DNA from: Novosphingobium sp. UBA6722
GTDB taxonomy: Bacteria; Pseudomonadota; Alphaproteobacteria; Sphingomonadales; Sphingomonadaceae
Assembly (NCBI GenBank): GCA_002454125.1
Contig: DKII01000072.1
Location: 408-14,240, forward strand
DNA length: 13,833 nucleotides
Direction of reading: 5' to 3'
The notes beneath the pieces were generated by a model. The model did no database searches and had not been told where the DNA came from. It worked only from the letters and a program-made list of their open reading frames with translations. Within the stretch, counting starts at the first letter, position 1, and each line of letters starts with the position of its first letter. The position numbers were made by a program, and so were the translations under genes. Shown here piece by piece: positions 1 through 6,512 of the stretch.

Positions 1-180
1 AAGTTCTGCTCGATGAAGATCAGCCAGGAAGTGCGCGAATTCGCCAGGCTCCAGAACCAGGACAGCACCACCTTCGTCGCCGCCGAAGAGGCCGAGGCCG
101 GCATGGCCGAAATGAGCAAGGTCTACGACGCGACCGGGCGGGAGTTGTATATGGGGGCTGGGGACCGGGAGCATGATTGA
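1..180 (+). CDS. thiC: Phosphomethylpyrimidine synthase ThiC, C-terminal end (5' partial)
   Basis: Only the last 59 codons are in the window, read in frame from base 1 to the TGA at 178-180. The segment opens with KFCSMKISQEVREFA, which matches the conserved tail of ThiC. ThiC is the radical-SAM enzyme that converts aminoimidazole ribotide to hydroxymethylpyrimidine phosphate in thiamine synthesis. The C in KFCSMK belongs to the conserved C-terminal iron-sulfur region of the family; the rest of that site lies partly off the window or in the segment seen here, and I did not assign ligands. The following tail (MSKVYDATGRELYMGAG) is also typical. G+C content is high, like the chromosomal genes to the right and unlike the next gene. 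The family call is confident; nothing can be said about the catalytic barrel, which lies off the left edge. Confidence 0.85.
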   Translation, partial: KFCSMKISQEVREFARLQNQDSTTFVAAEEAEAGMAEMSKVYDATGRELYMGAGDREHD

Positions 181-362
181 CTCAATGTCCGGCGCATGGT
201 TCCTTCTGTTTCACTAACAATAGGATAAGCCGAGGAATAGCCCGCCGTCGTTGCACGGGTTCTCGCGTTACAAGCTGGCGATCCGGGCTACTTCAGCGGT
301 TACCAAGTACGATAGTCGCTGTATTCCACCCTTTTGTCGAATTAGTAACCAACGGTGCCAGT

Positions 363-367
363 GGGGG
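363..367 (+). promoter_or_regulatory. G-rich ribosome binding site that decides the start of the OLD-like gene
   Basis: A GGGGG run lies six bases before the GTG at 374. The frame stays open upstream to a TTG at 251, but that extension has no family-like sequence. The GTG start gives the usual AAA_15/OLD opening MKIKRLKLRNFKSY. Confidence 0.5.
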
Positions 368-373
368 TTTATC

Positions 374-2227
374 GTGAAGATAAAAAGACTTAAGCTCCGT
401 AACTTCAAGAGTTACTTCGACAGCGGAGACATTGAACTTTCCTCCAAATTCACGGTCATCGTCGGCAAAAACAATTCAGGGAAATCTGCTCTTCTGCAAG
501 GCCTTCGTTTCCGAAATGCGGGAGCGAAGCCCCATAGGTCGTCACGCTTCGACCGCGACGTGGCTCTTGATCCGGCACCCAAGTTCGACGCTGATATCGT
601 CTTCAACTGGTCCGAGATGGAACGAATTGCGGGAATGACTGGAATCAGCCGAATACTGTTTCCGGTTGAGCGCGACGAGACCCGAATCGTCCAAGATTTT
701 CAACGAAACTGGCGCAACTTGATCGGCGACAGTAAAGTGACGGTCTCTTTGACATGGTCCACTGATAACCAAAAACCCACCCCCGCATTTTGGCCTGCTC
801 ATGGGCGATTTCAGGACCCGCAACCCAACGGCGGCACAAGAAATAGTATGAGCATAGAGTTTCATGCGCCCTCGCGCGAGTGGAGGTTCGGCGGCATCGT
901 CGGAAATGAAGACAATCTCATGGATCTGACGGCCGCCGCCCTCGATCTCTGCGTTTTTGTTTTCGACGCCGAGCGCCTTAACATAGATATATCTAGTCCA
1001 GCACATGGGCAAAGGCTCCACTCCAATGCAAGTAATTTGCCAACATTACTTCATGAGATGCAAGCCAATCCAGATCTTTGGAATAGATTCACTCACCATG
1101 TCAAAGAGGTGTTTCCTCAGATAACAGCTATTACAACGCCTCCGGCTCAAGACGCTCCAAATCAACTCACAATATGTTTGTGGCAAGTCGAAACGTCGAC
1201 AATGAGAGATGATTTAGCGATCCGCTTAAAGGAAGCAGGTACGGGGGTTGGTCAAGTTCTCGCAATTCTATACATTGCGATGACGAGAAGGGGCAGTGTA
1301 ATTGCTATAGATGAGCCCAATAGCTTCCTTCACCCGGGTGCGGCGCGGAAGCTTGTTGAAATTCTTCATAATTATACCGAAAATCAGTACGTAATTTCAA
1401 CTCACTCGGCAGACTTAATCTCCGCAATTCAGCCTGAAGTCCTTCATCAGGTTGTCTGGGATCCTGCCACGGGCGAGAGTCGGGTTCGCAGAATTGACCA
1501 GTCAAACATGGGAGACTTGACTGAACTGTTGTCGGATTTGGGCGTGCGTCTGTCCGATGTTTTTGGAGCAGATCAGATCGTTTGGGTTGAGGGTCAAACC
1601 GAAGCAGCTTGCTTTCCTATTCTAGCAGCTTGCTGCGATCACGCACCGCCTCCCGGGACAATCTTTGTGCCGGTCCGTGCGACCGGAGATTTCGACGCCA
1701 AATCATCTGATGCTACTCAAGTTTGGGAAATTTATCGACGGTTGACCAAAGGGGCGGCGCTCATTCCACCTTCGGTTGCATTTAGCTTTGATCGCGAAAG
1801 CAGGACCGCCCGGCAGATATCTGAACTGGAGGCCGTCTCTGGAGGTAAAGTCTCTTTTCTACCTCGACGGCTCTTGGAAAATTACTTTCTACACGCTGGA
1901 GCGATTCAAAACGCAATTGCCCAGGAATATGAACTCCGCTTGATCGAAGGAACTCCACCCACCGTTGAAGAACTATCCGCAGAGATCGGTGTAATTGCCA
2001 ATATCGATCCACTGCGAAATACAGATCTAGAATGGATTTGTGATGTTTCCTGGACTGTCGAGTGCCATGGCGCAAGACTGCTCCAAGATCTGTTCGCCAA
2101 ATACAACCTGACTTATGCGAAAATTCGCCATGGCGCGCAGATTACAAAATGGCTGTTGGAGAATGATCCCGATCATTTGACCGAGCTGAAGAGCTACATT
2201 GCCTCGCTATGGGGAGTGCAATCTTAA
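374..2227 (+). CDS. OLD-like ATP-dependent nuclease: AAA ATPase plus TOPRIM-like domain
   Basis: This 617-residue protein starts at GTG 374. The N-terminal ATPase half has the SMC/OLD-type opening KIKRLKLRNFKSY, Walker A GKNNSGKS (31-38), a signature-like AGTGVGQ (288-294), Walker B IAIDEP with D313 and E314, and the H-loop STHSAD with H344. The C-terminal half looks like the TOPRIM nuclease domain of OLD-family proteins: VEGQTE with E406, an acidic FDRE (D473, E475), and an LLENYFL segment (E502) like the ENY motif of TOPRIM-linked ATPases. Related proteins (OLD, GajA, AriA of PARIS) act in phage exclusion; a defence role here is inference. No helicase or other partner gene is adjacent. The gene is markedly A+T-rich: bases 1021-1080 are 40% G+C by hand count, against 72% for 2701-2760. 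This suggests horizontal acquisition between thiC and the ridA pair. Domain call strong, function tentative. Confidence 0.85.
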   Translation: MKIKRLKLRNFKSYFDSGDIELSSKFTVIVGKNNSGKSALLQGLRFRNAGAKPHRSSRFDRDVALDPAPKFDADIVFNWSEMERIAGMTGISRILFPVERDETRIVQDFQRNWRNLIGDSKVTVSLTWSTDNQKPTPAFWPAHGRFQDPQPNGGTRNSMSIEFHAPSREWRFGGIVGNEDNLMDLTAAALDLCVFVFDAERLNIDISSPAHGQRLHSNASNLPTLLHEMQANPDLWNRFTHHVKEVFPQITAITTPPAQDAPNQLTICLWQVETSTMRDDLAIRLKEAGTGVGQVLAILYIAMTRRGSVIAIDEPNSFLHPGAARKLVEILHNYTENQYVISTHSADLISAIQPEVLHQVVWDPATGESRVRRIDQSNMGDLTELLSDLGVRLSDVFGADQIVWVEGQTEAACFPILAACCDHAPPPGTIFVPVRATGDFDAKSSDATQVWEIYRRLTKGAALIPPSVAFSFDRESRTARQISELEAVSGGKVSFLPRRLLENYFLHAGAIQNAIAQEYELRLIEGTPPTVEELSAEIGVIANIDPLRNTDLEWICDVSWTVECHGARLLQDLFAKYNLTYAKIRHGAQITKWLLENDPDHLTELKSYIASLWGVQS

Positions 2228-2273
2228 TGGTTTACGTTGCCGTTCGGATTTTAGACCCAGTCCTCTGACACCC

Positions 2274-2330
2274 GGAGCCGCCATGCCTCGCCTGATCACT
2301 GCCGCTGCCGTGCTGGCCCTCGCCGCGCTG
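2274..2330 (+). repeat. Leader repeat, copy 1 (ribosome binding site plus signal peptide codons)
   Basis: These 57 bases recur at 2830-2886 with 54 matches by eye. The repeat covers the GGAG ribosome binding site, the start codon and the first 16 codons of the upstream RidA-like gene. The similarity stops where the mature protein begins. Confidence 0.85.
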
Positions 2331-2756
2331 GTCGCCGCCACCCCCGTTGCCGCCAACAAGCCTGCGCCCGCGCCCGGCCCGGTCTTTACCCCGTCGGAAC
2401 TGCCCTATCCGTTCTCCAGCGCGGTGCAGGTGGGGGATGTGCTGTACCTTTCGGGCCAGCTGGGCGCCGAGGATGGGGGCGGCAAAGTGGTGCCCGGCGG
2501 GATCGGGCCGGAGAGCGAGCAGATGTTCAAGCGGATTGGCCAGACCCTGACCCAGCACGGCCTGAGCTTTGACGACGTGTTCAAATGCTCCGTCTTCCTG
2601 GCCGACATGGCGGACTGGCCGGCCTTCAACACGATCTACGCGCGCCACTTCAAGCCCGGCCGCTATCCGGCGCGCTCCGCCATGGGGGTCAACGGGCTGG
2701 CGCTGGGCGCGCGGGTGGAGCTGGAGTGCTGGGCGTACAAGCCCCAAAAGCGCTGA
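2283..2756 (+). CDS. Exported RidA-family protein with the conserved Arg and Glu
   Basis: The product has 157 residues, starting at ATG 2283 with GGAG five bases upstream. Residues 1-24 form a signal peptide (MPRL, then an Ala/Leu-rich core ending AAN), so the protein is probably periplasmic. The remainder is a RidA/YjgF fold: FTPSELPYPFSSAVQVGDVLYLSGQ, then FKRIGQTL, DDVFKCSVFLADM and RYPARSAMGV. R131 aligns with Arg105 of E. coli RidA, which binds the imine substrate, and E146 aligns with Glu120. RidA enzymes hydrolyse reactive enamines and imines to ketoacids and usually work in the cytosol with PLP enzymes; an exported version points to another substrate. It is followed after 82 nt by a paralogue in the same direction, and the foreign OLD-like gene ends 55 nt upstream. 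Confidence 0.85.
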   Translation: MPRLITAAAVLALAALVAATPVAANKPAPAPGPVFTPSELPYPFSSAVQVGDVLYLSGQLGAEDGGGKVVPGGIGPESEQMFKRIGQTLTQHGLSFDDVFKCSVFLADMADWPAFNTIYARHFKPGRYPARSAMGVNGLALGARVELECWAYKPQKR

Positions 2757-2829
2757 CGCGCGCCAGACCACAGGGCCTGTTCCGCCCGCCATCCTTGTGG
2801 CAGAACGCCGTGGGTCGCCCCCTGACGCA

Positions 2830-2886
2830 GGAGCCGCCATGCCTCGCCTGATCCCTGCCGCCGCCTTGCTGGCCCTCGCCGCGCTG
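2830..2886 (+). repeat. Leader repeat, copy 2
   Basis: This is the partner of 2274-2330, offset by 556 bases. The first 24 bases, through the start codon and four codons, are identical, and only three bases differ in the remaining 33. It marks the tandem duplication that made the two ridA-like genes, or a later gene-conversion tract. Confidence 0.85.
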
Positions 2887-3327
2887 CCCGCCGCGCCCGC
2901 CCTTGCCGCACCCGCCGCGCCCAAGCAGACCGTGATGCCCGAGAACCCCGAGGCACGCGCGTTTCAGGAGCAGTTCGGCTTTTCCGACGCGGTGGTGCAC
3001 GGCGATACGGTCTACCTCTCCGGCGTGGTCGCCGGGGCGCCGCCCGCTGGCGCTGACCCGGTGGAGCATTATGCCCGCACGTTCGAGCGGATCGGCGCGA
3101 TCCTGGCGCGGGCCGGGTCGAGCTGGGACGATGTGCTGGACATCACCACCTTCCACACCGACATCGACGCCTCGCTCACCCCGCTCTCCGCCGCCAAGAA
3201 CCGCTATGTGAAGGCCCCCTTCCCGACCTGGACCGCAATCGGCGTGCGCCGGCTCTACGAACCCACCGCCGTGGTCGAAATCAAGGTCGTTGCGCGGCTG
3301 ACGGCAAAGGCGAAGGGCAAACGGTAA
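2839..3327 (+). CDS. Exported RidA-family paralogue lacking the catalytic Arg
   Basis: The product has 162 residues from ATG 2839 (CAGGAG upstream). It has the same type of signal peptide as its neighbour (cleavage probably after ALA near residue 23), then a RidA/YjgF domain: FGFSDAVVHGDTVYLSGVV, YARTFERIGAIL, SSWDDVLDITTFHTDI and the C-terminal VVEIKVVARL. At the position of the substrate-binding Arg the sequence reads PFPTWTAIGV, so Trp131 replaces Arg. It therefore should not be assumed to have imine deaminase activity; it resembles the RidA subfamilies that lack this residue. The C-terminus is Lys-rich (TAKAKGKR). The mature part differs strongly from the upstream copy although the leaders are nearly identical. 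Family call confident; activity unknown. Confidence 0.85.
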   Translation: MPRLIPAAALLALAALPAAPALAAPAAPKQTVMPENPEARAFQEQFGFSDAVVHGDTVYLSGVVAGAPPAGADPVEHYARTFERIGAILARAGSSWDDVLDITTFHTDIDASLTPLSAAKNRYVKAPFPTWTAIGVRRLYEPTAVVEIKVVARLTAKAKGKR

Positions 3328-3398
3328 AGGCCACGCGCGGCGGAGCCTGATCGCCAGCAAAACGCTTCCTTCACCACTTGCCCGTTACCTTGCGGGCC

Positions 3399-3764
3399 AT
3401 GTCGTTTCGCAAGCCGTTCAAGGCCGTGCCGATCAAGCCCGGGCCGCGCCATCGCCGCAACCAGTCCGAGGATGCCGCGCCCCGGGTGCCGCTGCTGCTG
3501 CAAGCCGCGTTGCTGGGATCGGTGATCGGGCTGGGCAGCTTTGCGGTTACGCCGGATGGTCGGGCAACTCTGTCGGCCGGGCTGGAGGCCAGCGGGATCC
3601 AGATCGGCCGCAAGCGTGAACCGCGGCCGGGTGACAATTGGGGCGGCTGCAACGATGCCCGTGCCGCCGGAACCGCGCCGATCTATGCCAGCGAGCCAGG
3701 CTACCGCGAAGACATGGACGGCGACGGCGATGGCGTGGCCTGCGAACCCTATAACGGCTACTGA
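3399..3764 (+). CDS. Membrane-anchored Excalibur calcium-binding domain protein
   Basis: The product has 121 residues from ATG 3399; a TTG 21 bases upstream is also possible. A basic N-terminus (KPFKAVPIKPGPRHRR) precedes one hydrophobic segment at about 30-50, consistent with an N-terminal anchor and an extracytoplasmic C-terminus. Residues 78-121 form an Excalibur domain: GDNWGGCNDARAAG, then EPGY, then the calcium loop with D105, D107, D109 and D111 ending in the C115-E116 pair. C84 and C115 are probably the conserved disulfide pair. Excalibur domains are often attached to extracellular nucleases, but here the domain is alone. The stop overlaps the 3' end of the convergent DUF2726 gene by 7 bases. 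Domain call strong, biological role unknown. Confidence 0.8.
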   Translation: MSFRKPFKAVPIKPGPRHRRNQSEDAAPRVPLLLQAALLGSVIGLGSFAVTPDGRATLSAGLEASGIQIGRKREPRPGDNWGGCNDARAAGTAPIYASEPGYREDMDGDGDGVACEPYNGY

Positions 3765-4414
3765 GCCGGGACCAGCTTCTCCACCAGCCGCTTCAGCTCG
3801 GCCGGAGTGGTGTGGCCGGCGACGACTTCGTGATAGCCGATCCCGGCCTTGCGCAGGGCTTCCTTCTTCACCGCATCGCGCGCGGCGGCGGCGTTGCCGG
3901 TCTGGTGGTGGCCGGTGCCCTGATATTCCAGCGCGTGGCGGACCTGGCACTTGTCATCCATCAGCGCGAAATCGACCCGTTTCGAATTGACCGCGAAATA
4001 GGCGTTCTTGTCCTCGCTGGCGAGGAACTCCCCCAGCGAAACCTGGGCCATCACCTGCCAGTTCGGATTGCGGGCGATCACGGCGGTATCGAGCGCCTTG
4101 AACACAGCCGCCTCGGGCCGGTTGAGCAGCGCGCGGGCGGAAAAATCAGCTTCCATCACGCAGCGCAATTGCTCTGCCGCATCGAGCGCGGCGCGCTCGG
4201 GCGTGCCCTTGAGCGGGATCGAGGTCTTTTCCTTGCGGAACGGGCTGGTCTTGTTGCCGCCGCCATCCTTGCGACCGCGCCAATAGGCCTGGCGTTTCTC
4301 GCGCTCGCCACGTTCGACAAAGCGTTCGACAACAACACCCAAGAATGCGCCAACCGCGAGTACTGCCAAAAGCAACAGCGGTCGATCGATCAGGGCAACA
4401 ATTTCAGGCGGCAT
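3758..4414 (-). CDS. Membrane-anchored DUF2726 protein (PD-(D/E)XK nuclease-like)
   Basis: The product has 218 residues, with ATG at 4412-4414 on the minus strand. A transmembrane helix at about 12-32 (LLLLAVLAVGAFLGVVV) is followed by a charged linker rich in Arg, Lys and Glu. From about residue 93 comes a DUF2726 domain: LLNRPEAAVFKAL (E101), VMAQVSLGEFL, KRVDFALMD (D148), HALEYQG (E163) with GHH, then ARDAVKKEALRKAGI. The E...D...ExQ arrangement with a following RD...K matches the restriction-endonuclease-like core proposed for this family; the usual ELD-type third motif is LEYQG here. The product probably faces the cytoplasm. A TATACT on the minus strand at 4449-4454 could be its -10 element, but I see no good -35. 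It is convergent with the Excalibur gene. Confidence 0.75.
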   Translation of the reverse strand: MPPEIVALIDRPLLLLAVLAVGAFLGVVVERFVERGEREKRQAYWRGRKDGGGNKTSPFRKEKTSIPLKGTPERAALDAAEQLRCVMEADFSARALLNRPEAAVFKALDTAVIARNPNWQVMAQVSLGEFLASEDKNAYFAVNSKRVDFALMDDKCQVRHALEYQGTGHHQTGNAAAARDAVKKEALRKAGIGYHEVVAGHTTPAELKRLVEKLVPAQ

Positions 4415-4603
4415 GGCTAAATCGAATCCAATTCGTCGGGTCAGCGACAGTATAGATTGGACAACCGTAGCAGCAGGTTAACGCGCAATTCAGTGAAACG
4501 CGGCCACCCTTGCGCTCCCGCCGATAATCTGCTGCCTTGCCAGTGTCCTGCACCGAGTCCCACGTGGCTGGTGTTGGATGCTCCGGGGGGAGGGGAGGAC
4601 TGG

Positions 4604-5008
4604 ATGGTTTCACTGATCTACGTCAGTACGGCGACGGCTGACTTTACCCCCGAGAACCTGGCGGCACTGGGCGAGGCGGCCGCGGCGGCCAATGCGGCGC
4701 GCGGGATTACCGGGATGCTGGCCTTCAATGGTGAGCACTTCATGCAATTGCTGGAAGGACAGGACGCGGCGGTTGAGGCGCTGCTGGAGCGGATCGCGGC
4801 TGACCCGCGCCACCGCGACCTGGTGGTGATCCGGCGCGATGTCCGCCCGGCGCGCGAGGTGCCCTATTGGTCGATGCGCGCCTTCCTGACCCCGCTGACC
4901 GGGGCCGGTTCGGCGACCGAATTCGCGGCCCGGCTGCCCGAAACCTTCGCCGCCGATACGCGCGTGGTCTTCACCAGCTTTGCCTCGATCAAGCGCGAGC
5001 TGGCCTGA
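4604..5008 (+). CDS. Short BLUF-domain blue-light photoreceptor (FAD binding)
   Basis: The product has 134 residues. The ATG at 4604 was chosen because a strong GGGGAGGAC lies just upstream and the BLUF fold begins immediately (MVSLIYVS). The flavin-site residues are all present: Tyr6, Asn30 in NAARGITGML, Gln48 in FMQLLEG, and Trp89/Met91 in YWSM. These match the Tyr8/Gln50/Trp91/Met93 pattern of PixD-type proteins with an offset of two. BLUF domains bind FAD noncovalently and switch a Tyr-Gln-flavin hydrogen-bond network in blue light. There is no attached output domain, so it should act by binding a partner. About 35 C-terminal residues follow the core and may form the usual helical cap. 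No obvious partner is adjacent. Family call confident, downstream target unknown. Confidence 0.9.
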   Translation: MVSLIYVSTATADFTPENLAALGEAAAAANAARGITGMLAFNGEHFMQLLEGQDAAVEALLERIAADPRHRDLVVIRRDVRPAREVPYWSMRAFLTPLTGAGSATEFAARLPETFAADTRVVFTSFASIKRELA

Positions 5009-5078
5009 CCCTTCGGCAAATGTGGCAGTGGGCAGCGCGGCCGCGCGGCGCTAGGCTGCGGGCACAACAAAAGGCGGG

Positions 5079-5510
5079 ATGCGTGACATGACTGAACACG
5101 GCCAATTGGGGGAACAGACCGGTGGCTGCCTGTGCGGCGCGGTGCGCTACAAGATCACGGCCGAGCCGTTCATGCAGGCGGTCTGCCACTGCAAGAACTG
5201 CCAGCGCCAGGCCGGCAGCGGCTGGTCGATGATCCTGGGCCTGCCCGAGGACGGGGTGGAGATCACCGGCACGGTCCAGACCTATGTCGATCACGGCACC
5301 AGCGGCGGCGAGGTCCACCGCCAGTTCTGCCCGACCTGCGGATCGCCGGTCTTCACCCGCGTTCCGGCCCAGGCCGGATGGATCTTCGTCAAGGCGGGCT
5401 CGCTCGACGATACCGGCAGTTTCAATCCGCAGATCCAGTTCTGGACCGCGAGCAAGCAGCACTGGATCGAGATCCCCGACGTGCCGGGGGTGCCGGGCAA
5501 CCCGGGCTAG
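5079..5510 (+). CDS. GFA-family zinc protein (glutathione-dependent formaldehyde-activating enzyme-like)
   Basis: The product has 143 residues if ATG 5079 is used (AAGG four bases upstream). An in-frame ATG at 5088 is an equally reasonable start and would remove only MRD. The Cys pattern is that of the GFA/CENP-V fold: C17-x-C19 in GGCLCGAVRY, C36-H-C38-x2-C41 in CHCKNCQRQAGSGW, and C84-x2-C87 in RQFCPTCGSP, enough for two zinc sites. The family is named after Gfa, proposed to speed glutathione-formaldehyde adduct formation, but most members have no proven substrate, so a formaldehyde role should not be assumed. The stop codon lies in a CTAG shared with the stop of the convergent UPF0178 gene. 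Confidence 0.9.
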   Translation: MRDMTEHGQLGEQTGGCLCGAVRYKITAEPFMQAVCHCKNCQRQAGSGWSMILGLPEDGVEITGTVQTYVDHGTSGGEVHRQFCPTCGSPVFTRVPAQAGWIFVKAGSLDDTGSFNPQIQFWTASKQHWIEIPDVPGVPGNPG

Positions 5511-5968
5511 GCGCGCGCCAGCCGGGCCAGCGCTTCATCCAGCGCCTGGAGAAAGCGTGAACGGTCGGTCTTGGCGAAGGGCGCCGGGCCGCCAATCGCC
5601 TCGCCCCCGGCGCGCAGGTCGGCCATAATCGCGCGAGTGGCAATCGCGCTGCCGATCGAGGCATGGGTGAAGGGCTTGCCGGTGGACGAGATCACTGTCG
5701 CCCCCGCCTTCAGGCAGCGATCGGCCAGCAGGATGTCGCTGGTGATTACCACGGCCTTGGCATCGGCGTTGTCGGCGATCCAGTCATCCGCGGCATCGAA
5801 GGCGTCCGACACGGTGACGCGCGCGATCAGCGGGTGATCGGGCACGCGCAGCCGCATGTTGCTGACCACGTGGACCGGGACCTGGCGGCGGAAGGCGACC
5901 TTGTAGATCTCTTCCTTGACCGGGCAGGCATCGGCATCGACCAGGATGCGGAGCGGCTGGACAGTCAT
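5507..5968 (-). CDS. yaiI: UPF0178 (YaiI/YqxD, DUF188) PIN-like protein
   Basis: The product has 153 residues, minus strand, ATG at 5966-5968. It carries the hallmark UPF0178 motifs: ILVDADACPVKEEIYKVAFRR (D11, D13), VVSNMRLRVPDH, AADDWIADNA (D61, D62), VVITSDILLADRCLKAGA (D78) and the C-terminal GGPAPFAKTDRSRFLQALD. The acidic residues form a cluster like that of PIN/NYN-type nucleases, and a nuclease role has been suggested for the family but not established. Length is normal. It lies 13 nt downstream of the small lysine-rich gene and is probably cotranscribed with it. Its stop shares a CTAG palindrome with the GFA gene stop. Confidence 0.92.
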   Translation of the reverse strand: MTVQPLRILVDADACPVKEEIYKVAFRRQVPVHVVSNMRLRVPDHPLIARVTVSDAFDAADDWIADNADAKAVVITSDILLADRCLKAGATVISSTGKPFTHASIGSAIATRAIMADLRAGGEAIGGPAPFAKTDRSRFLQALDEALARLARA

Positions 5969-5981
5969 CGGCGGGCGGCGG

Positions 5982-6113
5982 TCAGCGCTTCATGTGCTCC
6001 AGCCCGGCAAGGACGCCCGGCTTGAGACTGGGCTGCGAGGCGTTTGGCTTGGGCGGTTTCTCCGCCTTGGGCTTGCGGGCTTCGCGGTTCGACTTCTTCT
6101 GGCCCTTGGCCAT
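5982..6113 (-). CDS. Small Lys/Pro-rich hypothetical protein (43 residues)
   Basis: This short gene begins MAKGQKKSNREARKPKAEK, continues with KPPKPNASQPSLKPGVLAGL and ends EHMKR before a TGA. An AAAGGAA ribosome binding site lies seven bases before the ATG at 6111-6113, which strongly supports translation. The N-terminus resembles small basic proteins of the MAKGQKxxNRExxKPK type that I recall from proteobacterial genomes. It is very basic and probably disordered, with no membrane segment or cysteine. It is separated from the downstream UPF0178 gene by 13 nt on the same strand. The function is unknown; nucleic-acid or ribosome association would be a guess from charge alone. Confidence 0.75.
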   Translation of the reverse strand: MAKGQKKSNREARKPKAEKPPKPNASQPSLKPGVLAGLEHMKR

Positions 6114-6191
6114 GGCACGTTCCTTTGCGGGGCAGATGCCCCTGCCGGCGACCCTAGGCCCATTTGCGCCAATCGCGGCACGAAATCGAAC

Positions 6192-6500
6192 CTAGCGCTT
6201 GCGCACGAACTCCGCGCGCAGGACCAGCCCCTTGATGCCGGGATAGCGGCAGTCGATCTCCTGCGCATCGCCGGTCAGGCGGATCGAGGGGATGACGGTG
6301 CCCTGCTTGAGCGTCTGGCCGGCACCCTTGACGGTGAGGTCCTTGATCAGCGTGACCGCATCGCCATCGGCCAGGAGGTTGCCCACGGCATCGCGCACCT
6401 CGACGGCGTTTTCAGCCGCGCGCTTGGCGGCGAGTTCCGAGGCGGGCAGCCATTCGCCGCTGTCCTCGTCATAGACATAGTCTTCGTCTTCAGCGGCCAC
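6192..6500 (-). CDS. PhnA/YjdM-like protein without the zinc ribbon
   Basis: The product has 102 residues, starting at a GTG (6498-6500, minus) with AAGGAG seven bases upstream. The C-terminal two thirds match the PhnA domain of E. coli YjdM: EVRDAVGNLLADGDAVTLIKDL (about 34-55), VKGAGQTLKQGTVIPSIRL and CRYPGIKGLVLRAEFVRK. YjdM normally carries an N-terminal zinc ribbon with four cysteines. Here that part is replaced by an acidic EDEDYVYDEDSGEWLPASEL, and the only cysteine in the protein is C84. Annotation pipelines often call such proteins alkylphosphonate utilisation proteins; that link is historical and weak, and nothing nearby belongs to a phn cluster. It lies 12 nt downstream of the membrane-protein gene in the same direction. 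Confidence 0.85.
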   Translation of the reverse strand: MAAEDEDYVYDEDSGEWLPASELAAKRAAENAVEVRDAVGNLLADGDAVTLIKDLTVKGAGQTLKQGTVIPSIRLTGDAQEIDCRYPGIKGLVLRAEFVRKR

Positions 6501-6512
6501 GTGCGGGCTCCT

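Noticed and set aside
251..373. In-frame upstream extension of the OLD-like gene from a TTG
   Set aside because: The extra 41 residues look like no domain, and the GTG at 374 has a G-rich ribosome binding site and begins exactly at the conserved family opening.
374..2227. Gabija, PARIS or Septu system
   Set aside because: Only the ATPase-nuclease is present; no helicase, second TOPRIM protein or HNH partner lies next to it, and both flanks are ordinary genes.
6129..6142. Short GGGGC-AGAT-GCCCC hairpin
   Set aside because: Only a 5-bp stem and no T run on either strand; expected by chance in DNA this rich in G+C.
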